Positions 1 through 10,934 of a stretch of DNA of 64,000 nucleotides are shown here, one piece after another. The notes below the pieces were generated by a model. The model made no database searches. It saw nothing but the letters and a program-made list of their open reading frames with translations, and was not told the origin of the DNA. How positions within the stretch are numbered: position 1 is the first letter of the stretch; the number at the start of each line of letters is the position of its first letter. The DNA is taken from NCBI GenBank assembly GCA_031771865.1, contig JASISA010000009.1, positions 1,674,001-1,738,000 of the forward strand, read 5' to 3'. This DNA comes from Nothophaeocryptopus gaeumannii (lineage: Eukaryota; Ascomycota; Dothideomycetes; Mycosphaerellales; Mycosphaerellaceae). A program made the translations under genes and the position numbers.

Positions 1-164
1 TTGGCCAAGGACATGCGAGACTGGTAGTGGCCTTGGTCAAGGTTGGTCGTCGTGATTCTCCAGTTATCGTCGTCCCATGTCGTGCCCTCGAAGCGAGTGT
101 CGTATACGGCGGCTCGAATTGATCCGGCCAAGCTCGCCAACACGAGCGGAGAGGACCGCAGCAT
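1..164 (-). CDS. Acid trehalase (GH65), N-terminal part, cut by window edge
   Basis: Reading leftwards from the ATG at 164-162 gives 54 codons with no stop before the window edge. The first ~19 residues (MLRSSPLVLASLAGSIRAA) look like a secretory signal peptide. They are followed by a stretch containing WDDDNWRITTTNLDQGHYQ and SRMSLA, which matches my recollection of the start of fungal acid (vacuolar or cell-wall) alpha,alpha-trehalases of family GH65, where NGYLG normally follows. The enzyme hydrolyses trehalose to glucose outside the cytosol. The catalytic domain lies outside the window, so activity cannot be judged. The start is chosen because the signal peptide follows it directly. Confidence 0.8.
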   Translation of the reverse strand, partial: MLRSSPLVLASLAGSIRAAVYDTRFEGTTWDDDNWRITTTNLDQGHYQSRMSLA

Positions 165-1380
165 CTTGCCTAAACGCACCCATCGTCAGCAATGTCATGG
201 CGAATCAAGGCATCACAGTTTCTATGCGACGGTACAAGTCTGCGTGATGTTTCGTTTCGAGAAGCAAAATTTGGTTCACTGGTGTTCTGCCATGGGGTTC
301 CGGGAGCCAGGGACTCGCAACGAGGCTCTCCGCAGAACGTGGTGAACTTACCAGAGTATCTGTAGGCTGGCGCTGTGCTGATGTTTCTTCCGACACCAGA
401 ATGTACTGACCGACTACGTGTAGTAGGGATCCATGAGAAATTCGGGGTAGTTCACAAATAGATCACGTTGGTGAAACTCGAGGAAAACCATGATGGATGC
501 ATGAGAATCGGGCCGGTTGTCATCCACCTGCGTCTCTAAGATTAGACGGACCTTGCATCTCGCGTGCCAGGCTCACGTTATTACCGTCGTAGCGCAGAAG
601 CGAAGCCGTCTTGAGCCTGATGACCCAGCCAACAGCACCATGCGAACGATACTTTGTCCTGGGTTTGCGTGAGGTGACGTCTGCCAGGAAGTCCCCCGCT
701 TCCTCCATTCGTGATCCCTGCTGCTTCATCCGAAAGGGGCTAGATCGGTCGACAAGCGAGAGTCTGTGAACATGCGTTCCTGCCGATCTCTCCGGTCGAT
801 GACATTGCGAAATACAAACATCCTCACCATCCCAACCGTCTCTCAGATGCTGTACAACAATAATGGCTTTCGGAGGCACAAATGGACTTTCAGTAAGGTC
901 GCTACCTTGTTGAGGTGCAGTACGGCGGGCGACCTCCACATAACTCACCAGTTGTCCGGCCGATCTGATCGAACATGGCTAAGAGCAAGGCAAGAACATG
1001 TGCCGACGACTGAATGAGCACCTCTGGTCTAGAATCCGAACTCTCAGGGAGCCTGTCGTTGCCAATGCTGTGTCACACGGAAATTGGCTTTCCATGCTTA
1101 CTCAGCCCGATCGAACGCAGACGCCGACCTCCCTCAGAGCCTCAGTTGTGTATGTAGGAGGCAGCTGTATGGCTCCACTGACCATGAGCTGCAGGGCGAA
1201 ACTCTGTGCAGTCTTGGGAGAAGATTCGAAGAGCGCTGGTGTTGGAGAAAAGAAAGGGCGCAAGTTGCAAGAATGCTTCGTTATCCGTCATCACCTATCC
1301 ATGATACTCTGCTAATCCCACGACCACGATCACGTAGACTGTTTTCTACTCACGTATTCGCCTCCAGTTTACTAGGACGA
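165..1380. other. Intergenic region, no gene recognised
   Basis: Short open frames on both strands start mostly at non-ATG codons and resemble no family I know. The stretch should hold the upstream region of the trehalase gene and the 3' side of the GPI-protein gene. Confidence 0.5.
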
Positions 1381-2046
1381 TCAGAATAGCAGCACGCCAG
1401 CCGCGAGTCCCAAAGCACCGGCCAGTCCACTGCCTGCACTCATCCTGTCGGCTGGGCTGCCAGACGTTGTTGCAGTCGCACTGGCGCCTGTTCCCGAAGC
1501 TGCCGTCCCTGTAGTGCCGCCATTTTCAGTCGGAGTCGGACCAACAGTCGAAATGCCCGTTACGCTTCCACCAGACACGGTCAAGGCTGTGAGCGTGACT
1601 CCCGGCGCAACAGTCGTGCCGTTGATCATGGCTTGTGTAGTCATATTTTCACTGACAGTCGCATTGATGACCGGGCCTCCAGGCTGAATAAGAGAGTTCG
1701 TGGGAATTAGAGAGATTCCGCTTGTGGTGGCTACACACACCGGCGTAACGGAAGTACCTGTCTGAACGACTGTGTCGGTCTGAATGGAGAAGACGATCTC
1801 GCTTTCTGGAATGCAGGCTTGAGTGGATGGTTGGCCCGTGGGCGTCTCGATTGCTGATGTCGTCTCCGTCACCTGAGTTCCATTTAGATGGTTTGATATG
1901 GCAGATATTGGGATGGTGGTGAGGGCAGTCAATGGAACGGTGCCAATTACCGTTGGTATCGTGTTGGTGTCGAAGGTCGAAGAGGACGAGTCTTGAGCTG
2001 TGGCGAGGCTGGCCACCGCCAGTGCAAGGGCGACTTGTTGCAACAT
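1381..2046 (-). CDS. GPI-anchored, Ser/Thr-rich cell-wall protein
   Basis: A single exon of 221 codons from the ATG at 2046. It has a hydrophobic signal peptide (MLQQVALALAVASLATA), a Ser/Thr/Gly-rich middle with NGT and NAT-type N-glycosylation sites and two cysteines near residues 78 and 103. It ends in a small-residue tract followed by the hydrophobic tail GLAGALGLAAGVLLF, the usual layout of a GPI attachment signal. Proteins of this build are O-mannosylated and sit in the plasma membrane or wall. I do not recognise a catalytic domain or a specific family. The signal-plus-GPI architecture is seen directly; the wall location is inferred. Confidence 0.75.
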   Translation of the reverse strand: MLQQVALALAVASLATAQDSSSSTFDTNTIPTVIGTVPLTALTTIPISAISNHLNGTQVTETTSAIETPTGQPSTQACIPESEIVFSIQTDTVVQTGTSVTPVCVATTSGISLIPTNSLIQPGGPVINATVSENMTTQAMINGTTVAPGVTLTALTVSGGSVTGISTVGPTPTENGGTTGTAASGTGASATATTSGSPADRMSAGSGLAGALGLAAGVLLF

Positions 2047-3755
2047 CTTGGAGTGAGACCCGCGAATCTCTGCCCAACTAATTTGTTGAATGATGCGGAG
2101 CCGCCTTTTTTTGGAGCTTTGATCGAGGTATCCCGTCTTTAGCTGGAAGTCTCCGGAGAGAAGGCTCCGGTAGCGAAAAGTGCTGCCTCAGTGAAGTCGT
2201 CGCAAGCCGAAGTCGATAATGATCTGAGGCACCGGTCCGCGTGACACAGGTGTAAGTCGCTTCTTGATGCTGATGCCTCCAAGGATCAATGCTGCTGGCT
2301 GAGCTGGTATACCTGGCCAAAGTCGCCTCGGGGGCTTGACTGATAGCAAAGATCTGAGGTCAAGTGGACTTGGCCTTCTTGATAAGCATCCTCAAGGGCT
2401 GTGACGAGCGCTCTTGCTGATCAGTCGTAAGATGAAACACTTAATTGCATGTGTACTAGCCAAGAAGAGGGTGACGAGTGCCAAAGACGATTTTGGTTGC
2501 ACCCATTGGACGTCTTCCGGAAGGACAGTGGCGGGGCAACGGCAAATCAGGATGCTTTGCGTCCGACAGCTCGGAGGACATCTGTAGGAGGCAGGTGGGA
2601 AGATACCACGACTGCTCAGGTGCACATCTCACAGAAGGTGCAGTCCGGCTCGTGGGATGCATATCTGGGCAGTGTCAGGAGAGGAGATGTTGTCCTGCTA
2701 TCGATCATCTGGGCGGAAATGTGACCTCGCGGTCGGAGCCTGAGGCACAACCCCTTGCTTTGCGATTGCTGCGCAGATCTGTTCTCGCAACGGGCAAACA
2801 CGAGATTGCCTCTGCTGACTTCAGACAGCCCACCCGTCATGTAAAAGCTGAGATTCCTTTGGTGGTGGCTCATGCGGGAGTGAGGTCTTGAGCCTCAGGG
2901 GAGGCTTGTCTTGTGTAATCGCATTTCTTCAAGCGCGAACGAAGGCCGAGATTTACTTCTCGGTGAACGCTTCACACTCCGAGAGCGTTCGGAATACAAA
3001 GCCCTACCCCTACCCCAGCACTCCAGATCTCCGTACCTGCAGGAGTCGGGTGTTTTCCCGACTTGACATCTCGTCGGCTTTCGTGGGGCTCACGACGAGG
3101 ACAAGGCCGCCATGTTGAGGGTGCCGTCGGCAGGCCTCGAGCCGCTCGTCGAGCGGGGTTTGGGAGGCATAGCGATGTTGTCGGCAATACGAGTTCCCAG
3201 AACTTGTCCGAGTCCAAAGGAAAAATGTTGACGGCCAATGTGAAAGTTGGGCCGGGCCGGTGTCCCACGTAGTCAAAGCCGAACATCTTCATGAAGATTC
3301 AACATCTCAACGATTGCAGCGGATGACAATAAGAGACGTTCAGACTGATGGGGAGAAGGCGGTCTGCTTCTACCATTGACAATAGAGATGTTATGTAAAC
3401 TAAACGTACATACACCTGACATACACGCACTGGCTTGTCGCACCTCTTTCGGCCAGCGAAAGCGATACGCATAGCATCGGGCCAACTGATAACGGAACGG
3501 ATCGCCGGTTCCTCGCACCGCATTAGCCGATCAAGGCCAAGAATCCCAGGTCGTGAGGGTCAACAACTTTCTTGACTTCTTCTGCGGCCTTTATTCCTTT
3601 GCATACATGTCTCTGTTGGAATCCATACTGATCACAGATCACTGCTAGGTGCAGCGCGAGGAACACCTGACTGTGAGGAGAGACCGGGGTTCGAAGGCAT
3701 CGAGGTGTACAGTGGGTGAAGAGGCCGCCACCCATTCGCCAGCACAGCAAGAACC
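2047..3755. other. Intergenic region with unassigned short frames
   Basis: Only overlapping short frames on both strands, none resembling a known family. An ATG-started frame at 3292-2972 (minus, 106 codons) begins plausibly (MKMFGFDYVGHRPGP) but then becomes Arg/Pro-rich and unlike a protein. The right end should carry the promoter of the glycine decarboxylase gene. Confidence 0.4.
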
Positions 3756-6700
3756 ATGTCGGCAACTCCAGCGGCCCTGCGCCTGAGGGCACAATGGCTG
3801 GCGACCAGGAAGCCACTGTCGACACGATGCTTGATGCTCAATCGACCAGCCACGGGTTCTTCGAGACCGTCTCGAACGTACGCCACCCCACCGCAGATCC
3901 GATATCAGCATACCAACACACGGGGCTTCTACTCCAGCTCCTCCGGTGAGCCTGAGTCCCGCAACATCGAAGTTAGCCACGATGACTCCCTCTTCGCGCC
4001 CCTCGACACATTCCCGCGCCGCCACATTGGTCCGAATGCACAGTCGACCGAGGAAATGTTGCAAGCGCTGGATCCGCCTGTCAAGAGCTTGGATGACTTT
4101 ATCAGTCAGGTCTTGCCGGAATCCATCTTGACCAGCAAAGACCTGAAGGTGGAAGGTCCTGTGCCGGAGTCAGGCTCTGTGCCCACGCAAGAGGGCGGAT
4201 ACTCTGAGAGCCAATTGATCGCGAGGCTGCGTCAGATCGCCGGTGAGAACAAAGTGTACAAGAGCTACATTGGATGTGGATATGCGGGCACCAGAGTGCC
4301 AGAGGTCATCAAGAGAAATATTTTGGAGAATCCAGCATGGTACACCAGCTACACGCCGTATCAGCCGGAGATCAGCCAGGGCAGACTGGAGTCGCTTCTG
4401 AACTTTCAGACTATGGTCACAGATCTCACAGGACTTGCCATTGCAAATGCGTCAGTTTTGGATGAGCCCACGGCAGCCGCCGAGGCTATGACTCTGGCTG
4501 TCAACTCGCTGCCAATCGCACGCCAGAAGCGTGCAAAGAAGGTGTGGCTCGTCTCCCACCTCTGCCACCCGCAGACCATCTCTGTTCTGGAGAGCCGTGC
4601 TCAGGGCTTCGGCATCACAGTCGAAGTTGCGGACATCCTGGCCGAGAACAGCAAGCGCGTAGATGAGATTGGTGACGATCTTATTGGCGTGCTTGCACAA
4701 TACCCAGACACCCTCGGCGGCGTGGAGGACTTCAGAGCCCTAGCGGATAAGGTACACCAGAAGCAAGGCACGTTCGCAGTGGGGACTGATCTCCTCGCTC
4801 TGACCCTACTCACACCTCCTGGTGAATTCGGCGCTGATGTCGCGTTCGGCAATGCTCAACGATTTGGTGTGCCTTTTGGCTTTGGTGGTCCTCACGCCGC
4901 CTTCTTCGCCGTTAGCGAGAAGCACAAGCGTAAGATTCCCGGACGCTTGATCGGTCTCTCCAAAGACCGTCTGGGCAACAATGCTGCACGCTTGGCATTG
5001 CAGACGCGCGAGCAACACATCCGTCGCGAGAAGGCGACGAGCAACATTTGTACCGCTCAAGCGCTCTTGGCGAACATGAGCGCTATGTATGCTGTCTACC
5101 ACGGCCCTGCTGGTCTGAAGAAGATTGGCGAGAAGGTTGCCAAGATGGCTCAGGTCCTTGCGAAGGGTCTTGAGAGCGGAGGCTTAGAGGTGCGACAGCC
5201 AGTCGCATTTGACACCGTCGTCGTGAAGAAACACGATGCTCCAGGATTCGCCGCGAAGTCTTCTCAGAACTTCCTCACCAATTTCCGTGTTATTGACGAT
5301 GACCACATCGGTATCACCATCGACGAGACTGTCGGCAAGAAGCAGATCGAAGAGATCTTCCGCGCATTCACCACTGATGATCTGGACGTGGACGCGCTCG
5401 CTCAGGGCGTGGAGGCAAACGCTAAGGTCCCGGAATCGCTCAGGCGTACCTCCGACTTCCTCGCCCACCCAGTCTTCAACTCGTACCACTCTGAGACCGA
5501 AATTCTTCGATACATGTACCACTTGCAGTCCAAGGACTTGTCTCTTGTCCATTCCATGATTCCCCTCGGATCTTGCACGATGAAGCTCAATGCCACGACC
5601 GAGATGCTGCCAATCACATGGCCAGAGTTTAGCAATATCCATCCCTTCGCACCAGACGACCAGGCTCTCGGATACAGGGAGCTGATCGAGGAGCTGGAGG
5701 AAGATCTGGCGGAGATCACTGGTTTCTCTGCTGTATCTCTGCAGCCGAACTCAGGAGCTCAGGGTGAATTCACGGGCCTGCGCGTCATTCGCAAGTTCCA
5801 CGAGCATCAGCCAGGCAAGAAGCGCGACATCTGCTTGATCCCCGTCTCTGCTCACGGCACCAACCCAGCATCCGCCGCCATGGCGGGTATGCGTGTCGTT
5901 ACAATCAAATGCGACAGCTCAACCGGTAATCTGGACATGCAGGATCTTGAGCAGAAGTGCAAGAAGTACAGCGAGGAGCTTGGTGCCATCATGATCACGT
6001 ACCCATCCACTTTTGGTGTATTCGAGCCAAGCGTCAAGGAAGCCTGCGATCTCGTCCACAAGCACGGTGGCCAGGTTTACATGGACGGTGCCAACATGAA
6101 CGCACAAATCGGTCTCTGCTCTCCCGGCGAGATCGGCGCTGATGTTTGCCATCTGAACTTGCACAAGACGTTCTGTATTCCTCACGGTGGTGGTGGTCCT
6201 GGTGTTGGGCCGATCGGTGTTGCCAAGCACCTCGCACCTTATCTGCCTGGTCATCCTCTGGTTGCCAATGTCGGAGGCGAAAAGGCTATTGCGCCAGTGT
6301 CTGCTGCTCCTTGGGGGTCTGCGAGCATTCTTCCAATCAGCTGGGCTTACATCAAGATGATGGGTGCCCGTGGTCTTACGCACGCAACCAAGATCACACT
6401 CCTCAACGCCAACTACATCCAGTCCCGCCTGAAGCCGTACTATCCAATTCTGTACACCAACGAAAAGGGTCGATGCGCACACGAGTTTATCTTGGACGTG
6501 CGCAAGTTCAAAGAGACAGCCGGCATCGAAGCGATTGACATTGCTAAGCGTCTGCAGGACTATGGATTCCACGCACCTACGATGTCTTGGCCTGTCGCCA
6601 ACACTTTGATGATCGAGCCGACCGAATCCGAGTCCAAGAACGAGCTCGACCGCTTCTGCGATGCGCTCATTTCCATTCGCCAGGAGATCGCCGAGATCGA

Positions 6701-6998
6701 GGAAGGCAAGCAGCCAAAGGAGGTCAATGTCCTCAAGATGTCGCCACACTCTCAGAAGGATCTCATCATCGGCGAGTGGGACCGCCCATATACTCGCGAG
6801 CAGGCCGCCTACCCGCTGGAATGGCTCAAGGAGAAGAAGTTCTGGCCGAGCGTCACTAGGCTGGACGATGCCTACGGTGACACAAATCTCTTCTGCAGGT
6901 ATGTCATCAACACCCAACACCATGTTCTCGACTACAATTGCTGACCATCATTTAGCTGTGCTCCAGTCGAGACCGTTGAGGACCTACCAGGTTCTTAG
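3756..6998 (+). CDS. GCV2: Mitochondrial glycine dehydrogenase (decarboxylating), P-protein
   Basis: The PLP enzyme of the glycine cleavage system. It decarboxylates glycine and passes the aminomethyl group to H-protein lipoate in the mitochondrial matrix, feeding one-carbon metabolism. Exon 1 is 3756-6898, the intron 6899-6955 (gtatgt...tttag), and exon 2 6956-6998. The intron corrects the tail: unspliced it reads into YVINTQ, spliced it gives LFCSCAPVETVED and a stop, as in the family. Total length is 1061 residues, typical for the family. The first ~60 residues are Arg/Ser-rich with no acid, a mitochondrial presequence. The PLP lysine lies in HLNLHKTFCIPHGGGGPG near residue 804, and the N-terminal half carries RHIGPN and GCGYAGT. 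The frame is intact. Confidence 0.97.
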
Positions 6999-8155
6999 AC
7001 GCGGACCAGCGCATTAGCCATCGCGGCTATGTTTCAACACATACTTTGCAGCGTTCAAGCAAGGCGTTCAGGATAACGGTCTTCTGCGTTTAACATTGAC
7101 CAGCAGAGACTTCAACATGGGAATGAGTGAGCGAATGAGGCGCGCGCAAGCGCTATGCAGATAACGATTTGAAATGCAATAGATCTGGGTCCTGCATCTA
7201 GGACCCTAGATTTGAAACCCACGTCGTACCCATTATCTCTGCTCGTGAAGCCGTCCGCCATTGCCTATGCGTTTTGTGAACTGTGAATACGCAAAATGTC
7301 CAGATGTCCAGATCGCGTCCGACTTCCCCCAGACTGCACACATTCAACCACTCGCATCTCCAGCTTCAAATACGTGCTTCAACTCGATTGGGATTCCTCT
7401 TGGCAAATGGTCTGCGACGGCCCATTGCCTAGGAAGGCACAAAACCGCCCGCGCCGCTTGAGTTCCAGGCCTTCCTCGCCGAGACACCATGGCATCGATC
7501 GTAACTCCGCGGGCCTGACGCTTTCGTTCACGCCATGTCTATGTCGAGCGTGCAGCCATGACATCTCAGTAAGATTGGCTTCTTCTCGCAGGATGCTCCT
7601 TGACATACGTAGTTCGACGGCGGGACATATAACAAGTCTTATTAGGGAGCGGGATTGCGCACGCATGAGCAACCAAACTCTATACCAGGCAGAACCCCGC
7701 GTACCCATGCCCCTCATTGCGTCGAGTTCGGCCGCGTCACTCGGTACCTGGAATACACATTGCCGAGACCAAATGATGGATTCGCCAGCTCTCAGGCTGG
7801 CCAGGATACTTGCATGTGCATGACGGGGAGTCATTTGCTGGAATTCGATCAAATCTGGCCTACCAAGTCGCTGTGTCTTCTAAATACAATGATTTGCGAG
7901 CGAGCTTCACACAACTTCCTCTAGCCTCGCGGTTGCTGGCGAGCTGTCAAGAAATTGCGAAGAGACCTCCGCAATTGCATCACTGACTGACATGAAGCTA
8001 ATGAAGGTTCCAGACCCGCTAGAACGGAAGCTCCTACAGAAGACGATATAGCAGGTAAGTAGCTCGCCTCCACGTTCACTTGCTGCTTGTACGACGTTTG
8101 TGTAACCAACACAAGACAACCACAACAGCTATACACGAACACAGAAATCGCAACA
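6999..8155. other. Intergenic region, no gene recognised
   Basis: Overlapping frames on both strands (for example 7379-7852 minus and 7296-7823 plus) show no family features. The right 100 bp is the leader of the GST-like gene, with an A-rich context just before its ATG. Confidence 0.45.
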
Positions 8156-9137
8156 ATGGCACCACTAGTCATCCAATACGACTACGACTTCTCTCCCTAC
8201 GGCCAGAAGACCCGTCTCATCCTCGAAGCCGCCGGTGTTCCCTTCCAACGCGTTGACCAACCCATCGTCCTCCCTCGTCCCGACCTCACAAACTTAGGCA
8301 TCACCTACCGCCGCATTCCCATCCTCGCAGTGGGCAAGGACGTCTACGCCGACTCTGCAGCCATTTCATCGGTAATCACCAAGTCGCTAGGCAAGATCCC
8401 ACAACACCCTTCTGATGAAGCTTTCAAAGTTTGGGGAGACAACCTCTTCGCTGAAGCGCTTTCGATCATTTCCTTGGACCTTCTCACGCCAGACTTCATC
8501 AAGGATCGTGAAGCAATCTTCCCAGCCTTGAACAGACCGGACCTCAAGACACTTCGTCCTTCTGGTCTGGCTGGATTCCGTGCTCGTCTTACACAAGCCG
8601 AGAACGAGTTCTTGGGCCAGTCTTCTGGTCCTTTCCTCTACGGATCTCAGCTGTCCCTGGCAGATATTCACTTGATCTGGCCGATCAAGTGGGCCTTTGA
8701 AGCTCTTGGGCTGGGTAAGGAACCTGGTTTCGAGCCAGCTCATTTTCCCAAGATCACCAAATTCCTTCAGGCCCTGCCCAAGGTCACTCCACAAGCCATT
8801 AGCGCGGACGATGCGGCAAAGGCGATCTCAGGAAGCGAGTACACCTCAAAGACACCCACAAGCGTGAACAAAGAGAGCACCTACAATCTCTCGGTGGGTA
8901 CTGAGGTTACAGTGGAGAGTTTCGACTCAACTCCTGGAAGCTACCCGCAGTACGGGAAGCTGGTCGCTACGGATGTTGATGAGGTTGTCATTGAGTTGAA
9001 GAACGGAATCAGGTTGCACTTCCCAGCTATTGGGTATTTGGTCAGGGATTTGTAAGTTCGGGAACAACATACGACTTCAATCATACCGAACTGGTACTGA
9101 CCAGCTTTGCAGGGCGAACTCACCAGCCAAGTTGTAG
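8156..9137 (+). CDS. GST-like protein with splice-dependent peroxisomal tail (AKL)
   Basis: The start is the ATG at 8156 (context acaATGGc); the open frame upstream has no ATG. The N-terminal ~80 residues are a thioredoxin-fold GST domain (QYDYDFSPYGQKTRLILEAA), followed by a helical GST-C-like domain around residues 100-225 and a small beta-rich C-terminal domain (about 245-299), a layout I know from fungal GST-like proteins. Exon 1 ends at 9051. The intron 9052-9112 (gtaagt, branch tactgac, ttgcag) joins a 25-nt exon to 9137, giving 306 residues ending LANSPAKL. The terminal AKL fits the PTS1 consensus. If the intron is kept, the TAA inside the donor stops translation at RDL, with no PTS1. 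Family membership is fairly sure; substrate is unknown. Confidence 0.8.
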
Positions 9138-9269
9138 GCTTCAGGTATAGTCTCCGATTTAGATTGAAGATGGGATGTAGATGAATGTACGGATTTTGAG
9201 CCGATCATCAACGCGTCCTCATTACTCTCATTTCTGAAGACTAACCACCCCCTCATCCTTCCTATTCTC

Positions 9270-9875
9270 CTATTCAAACTTCCCAATCACATCTTCCATC
9301 TTCCCAAACTGACAAAGCGGATCATGAGGCGTCATCCCCGCAAACTTCCACTCCCCATCAATCCTCTCATACAACTGCATCGCATATGCACTCGCACTCC
9401 ATTCCTTTACACTGCCGTCTGCGAAATCCCGATAGTGTCGCACATAACATTGCCAGTCGCCTGTGGCGTGGTCAGGGCCTTGTGAGGCGAAGAGGACGTT
9501 GCCGAAGAGGTGTTGGGTGTGGACTACCCTCAGACATTAGCCCGCGCCAACAACGACAGCAAACAACAGTCGACGAAGCAGGGTAGGTACGGGATATGGG
9601 ATAGACGTACGTCGTTTATCACCCATGAAATCTTCGCTTCCGAAATGCTTGACATAATCTTCTTTCTCTCGGACTTCGTCTTTGAATGAAGGATGCAGAT
9701 TCGAATACCCGAGTTTCACTTTTTCTGTACAGACCGGAAGGATGGATTCCCAATTCTTGGTATCGACAGCTTTCGCCCACATCCAGGTGATGCGACGGAA
9801 TGCTTGTTCGTCTTCATACGTGATGGCATGTTCGATTGGTGTCGGTTTCGTGTCTGTGGACTTAGTGGTGGCCAT
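9270..9875 (-). CDS. Scytalone dehydratase-like protein (SnoaL/NTF2 fold)
   Basis: Exons are 9875-9611 and 9523-9270, with an intron at 9524-9610 (gtacgt...gggtag). The start is the ATG at 9875, giving 172 residues, the length of known scytalone dehydratases. Compared from memory with that enzyme, the Asp in VDTKNW, the Tyr in KLGYSNL, the His in TQHLFG and the His in VRHYRD are kept. The active-site Tyr before the Asp is Val, and the Ser/Asn pair near the C-terminal strand appears replaced by Ala. It may therefore be a paralogue rather than the DHN-melanin enzyme, which dehydrates scytalone and vermelone. No polyketide synthase or other melanin gene is near. The fold assignment is firm, the substrate open. 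Confidence 0.75.
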
Positions 9876-10401
9876 TCTGGACAACAGGGTTGACAAATGG
9901 GGTGAAGAGTGGAGGGGAGTGGCTCATAGAAGAGCTCTTGGCCCTGGTGTTATGTATTCCTAAATGTTCTGTAAGGCGGGAGGATTCGTCTTTCGGTCTG
10001 TTCCTGGACATCGGTGCTTTGAGGACGCCGAGCGTTTGTCGATAGCTCTACGCATTCGGAGATAGCGGTGAGATGGGGGAACTCCCGCGTTGGTCGCGCT
10101 CGCTTGCTGACCTAAGTGAATGTGAAGGGCGTGCGATCGCAGCTAAGGCGTCATCGAAAACCACTAATAAGCTTAGTAGTTGCAAAGCTTGATGAGTTGC
10201 TTGGTTGAACACACAGTGAGGTGCTGTCCAACTATGGTACAGTAAGGTGTGGATAGGGTGTATACACTAAGATCATCAGATACCTTCCAGATATGGTGTA
10301 CAAACAATCCTGCAAGCTTAGTTCTGAGGGTATACAGCAATGCTTCCTAAATTTACAATGTTACCATTCTTGGACAACGCTCGACCCAATTCCGCAGTCG
10401 T
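9876..10401. other. Intergenic region, no gene recognised
   Basis: I see no open frame of interest here. It contains the 5' flank of the dehydratase-like gene and, at the right end, the 3' flank of the next gene. Confidence 0.5.
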
Positions 10402-10934
10402 TCAATGATGGAAAAGATGATGTTGTTTTCTCGTTTCTTTGAGCTGCCATCTTCCGAACGCGATTACATTCGGCTTCTCAGCAGAGTCGTCTTCCGATGT
10501 GATTGAAGCTTGTATCCAGTCTTGGCCTTGGTATATGACTCGCCGCGTTTGAATGCGAATCCAGGTTTCGCACGGTATGCCATCAAGGGTGTCGTAGTTG
10601 TAGCCAAAATCGTACTCCTCCGCGGCTAGATTGGGTCTGTAGACTAGCTTGCCAACGGCCTCCTCCAGTGCCGCTTCGAGGAACTGTTCGTGCTCGTGCC
10701 GGTTACGAGGTAGTCTCTGGACCAGCACTTCTTTGCAAATTTCTCCCGTCTTCCTTTGGCCTGTAGCTTCTTTATTGGCTCGTTCTCGTAGACGCGAAGG
10801 TTCACCAAGTTGACGTCTTGGCTTGCAAGGACGGAAGATCGCGTATCACCCAACTGTAAAGAATTTGGTCCACGAGCGGTTGCATCGCATAGCTTCTCGA
10901 AGCCAGGCTGGATCATGGTGCTGACTAAGGCCAT
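10402..10934 (-). CDS. Hypothetical protein in two overlapping frames
   Basis: An ATG at 10934 opens a frame (MALVSTMIQPGFEKLCDAT...) that overlaps a second one ending at 10402 (AALEEAVGKLVYRP, then GYNYDTLDGIPCETW and WIQASITSEDDS). The second frame has no ATG of its own and looks strongly coding. An 89-nt intron at roughly 10756-10844 (gtgata...ctacag) would join the two in phase; a small indel near 10740 is the alternative. I recognise no domain. Joined through the intron it would be about 147 residues. Coding nature is inferred from composition only. Confidence 0.4.

Noticed and set aside
520..948. 142-codon minus-strand frame upstream of the trehalase gene
   Set aside because: Starts at GTG, no family features, overlaps equally open frames on the other strand.
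9270..9875. A melanin or polyketide biosynthetic cluster
   Set aside because: No polyketide synthase, reductase, laccase or cluster regulator is near the dehydratase-like gene.
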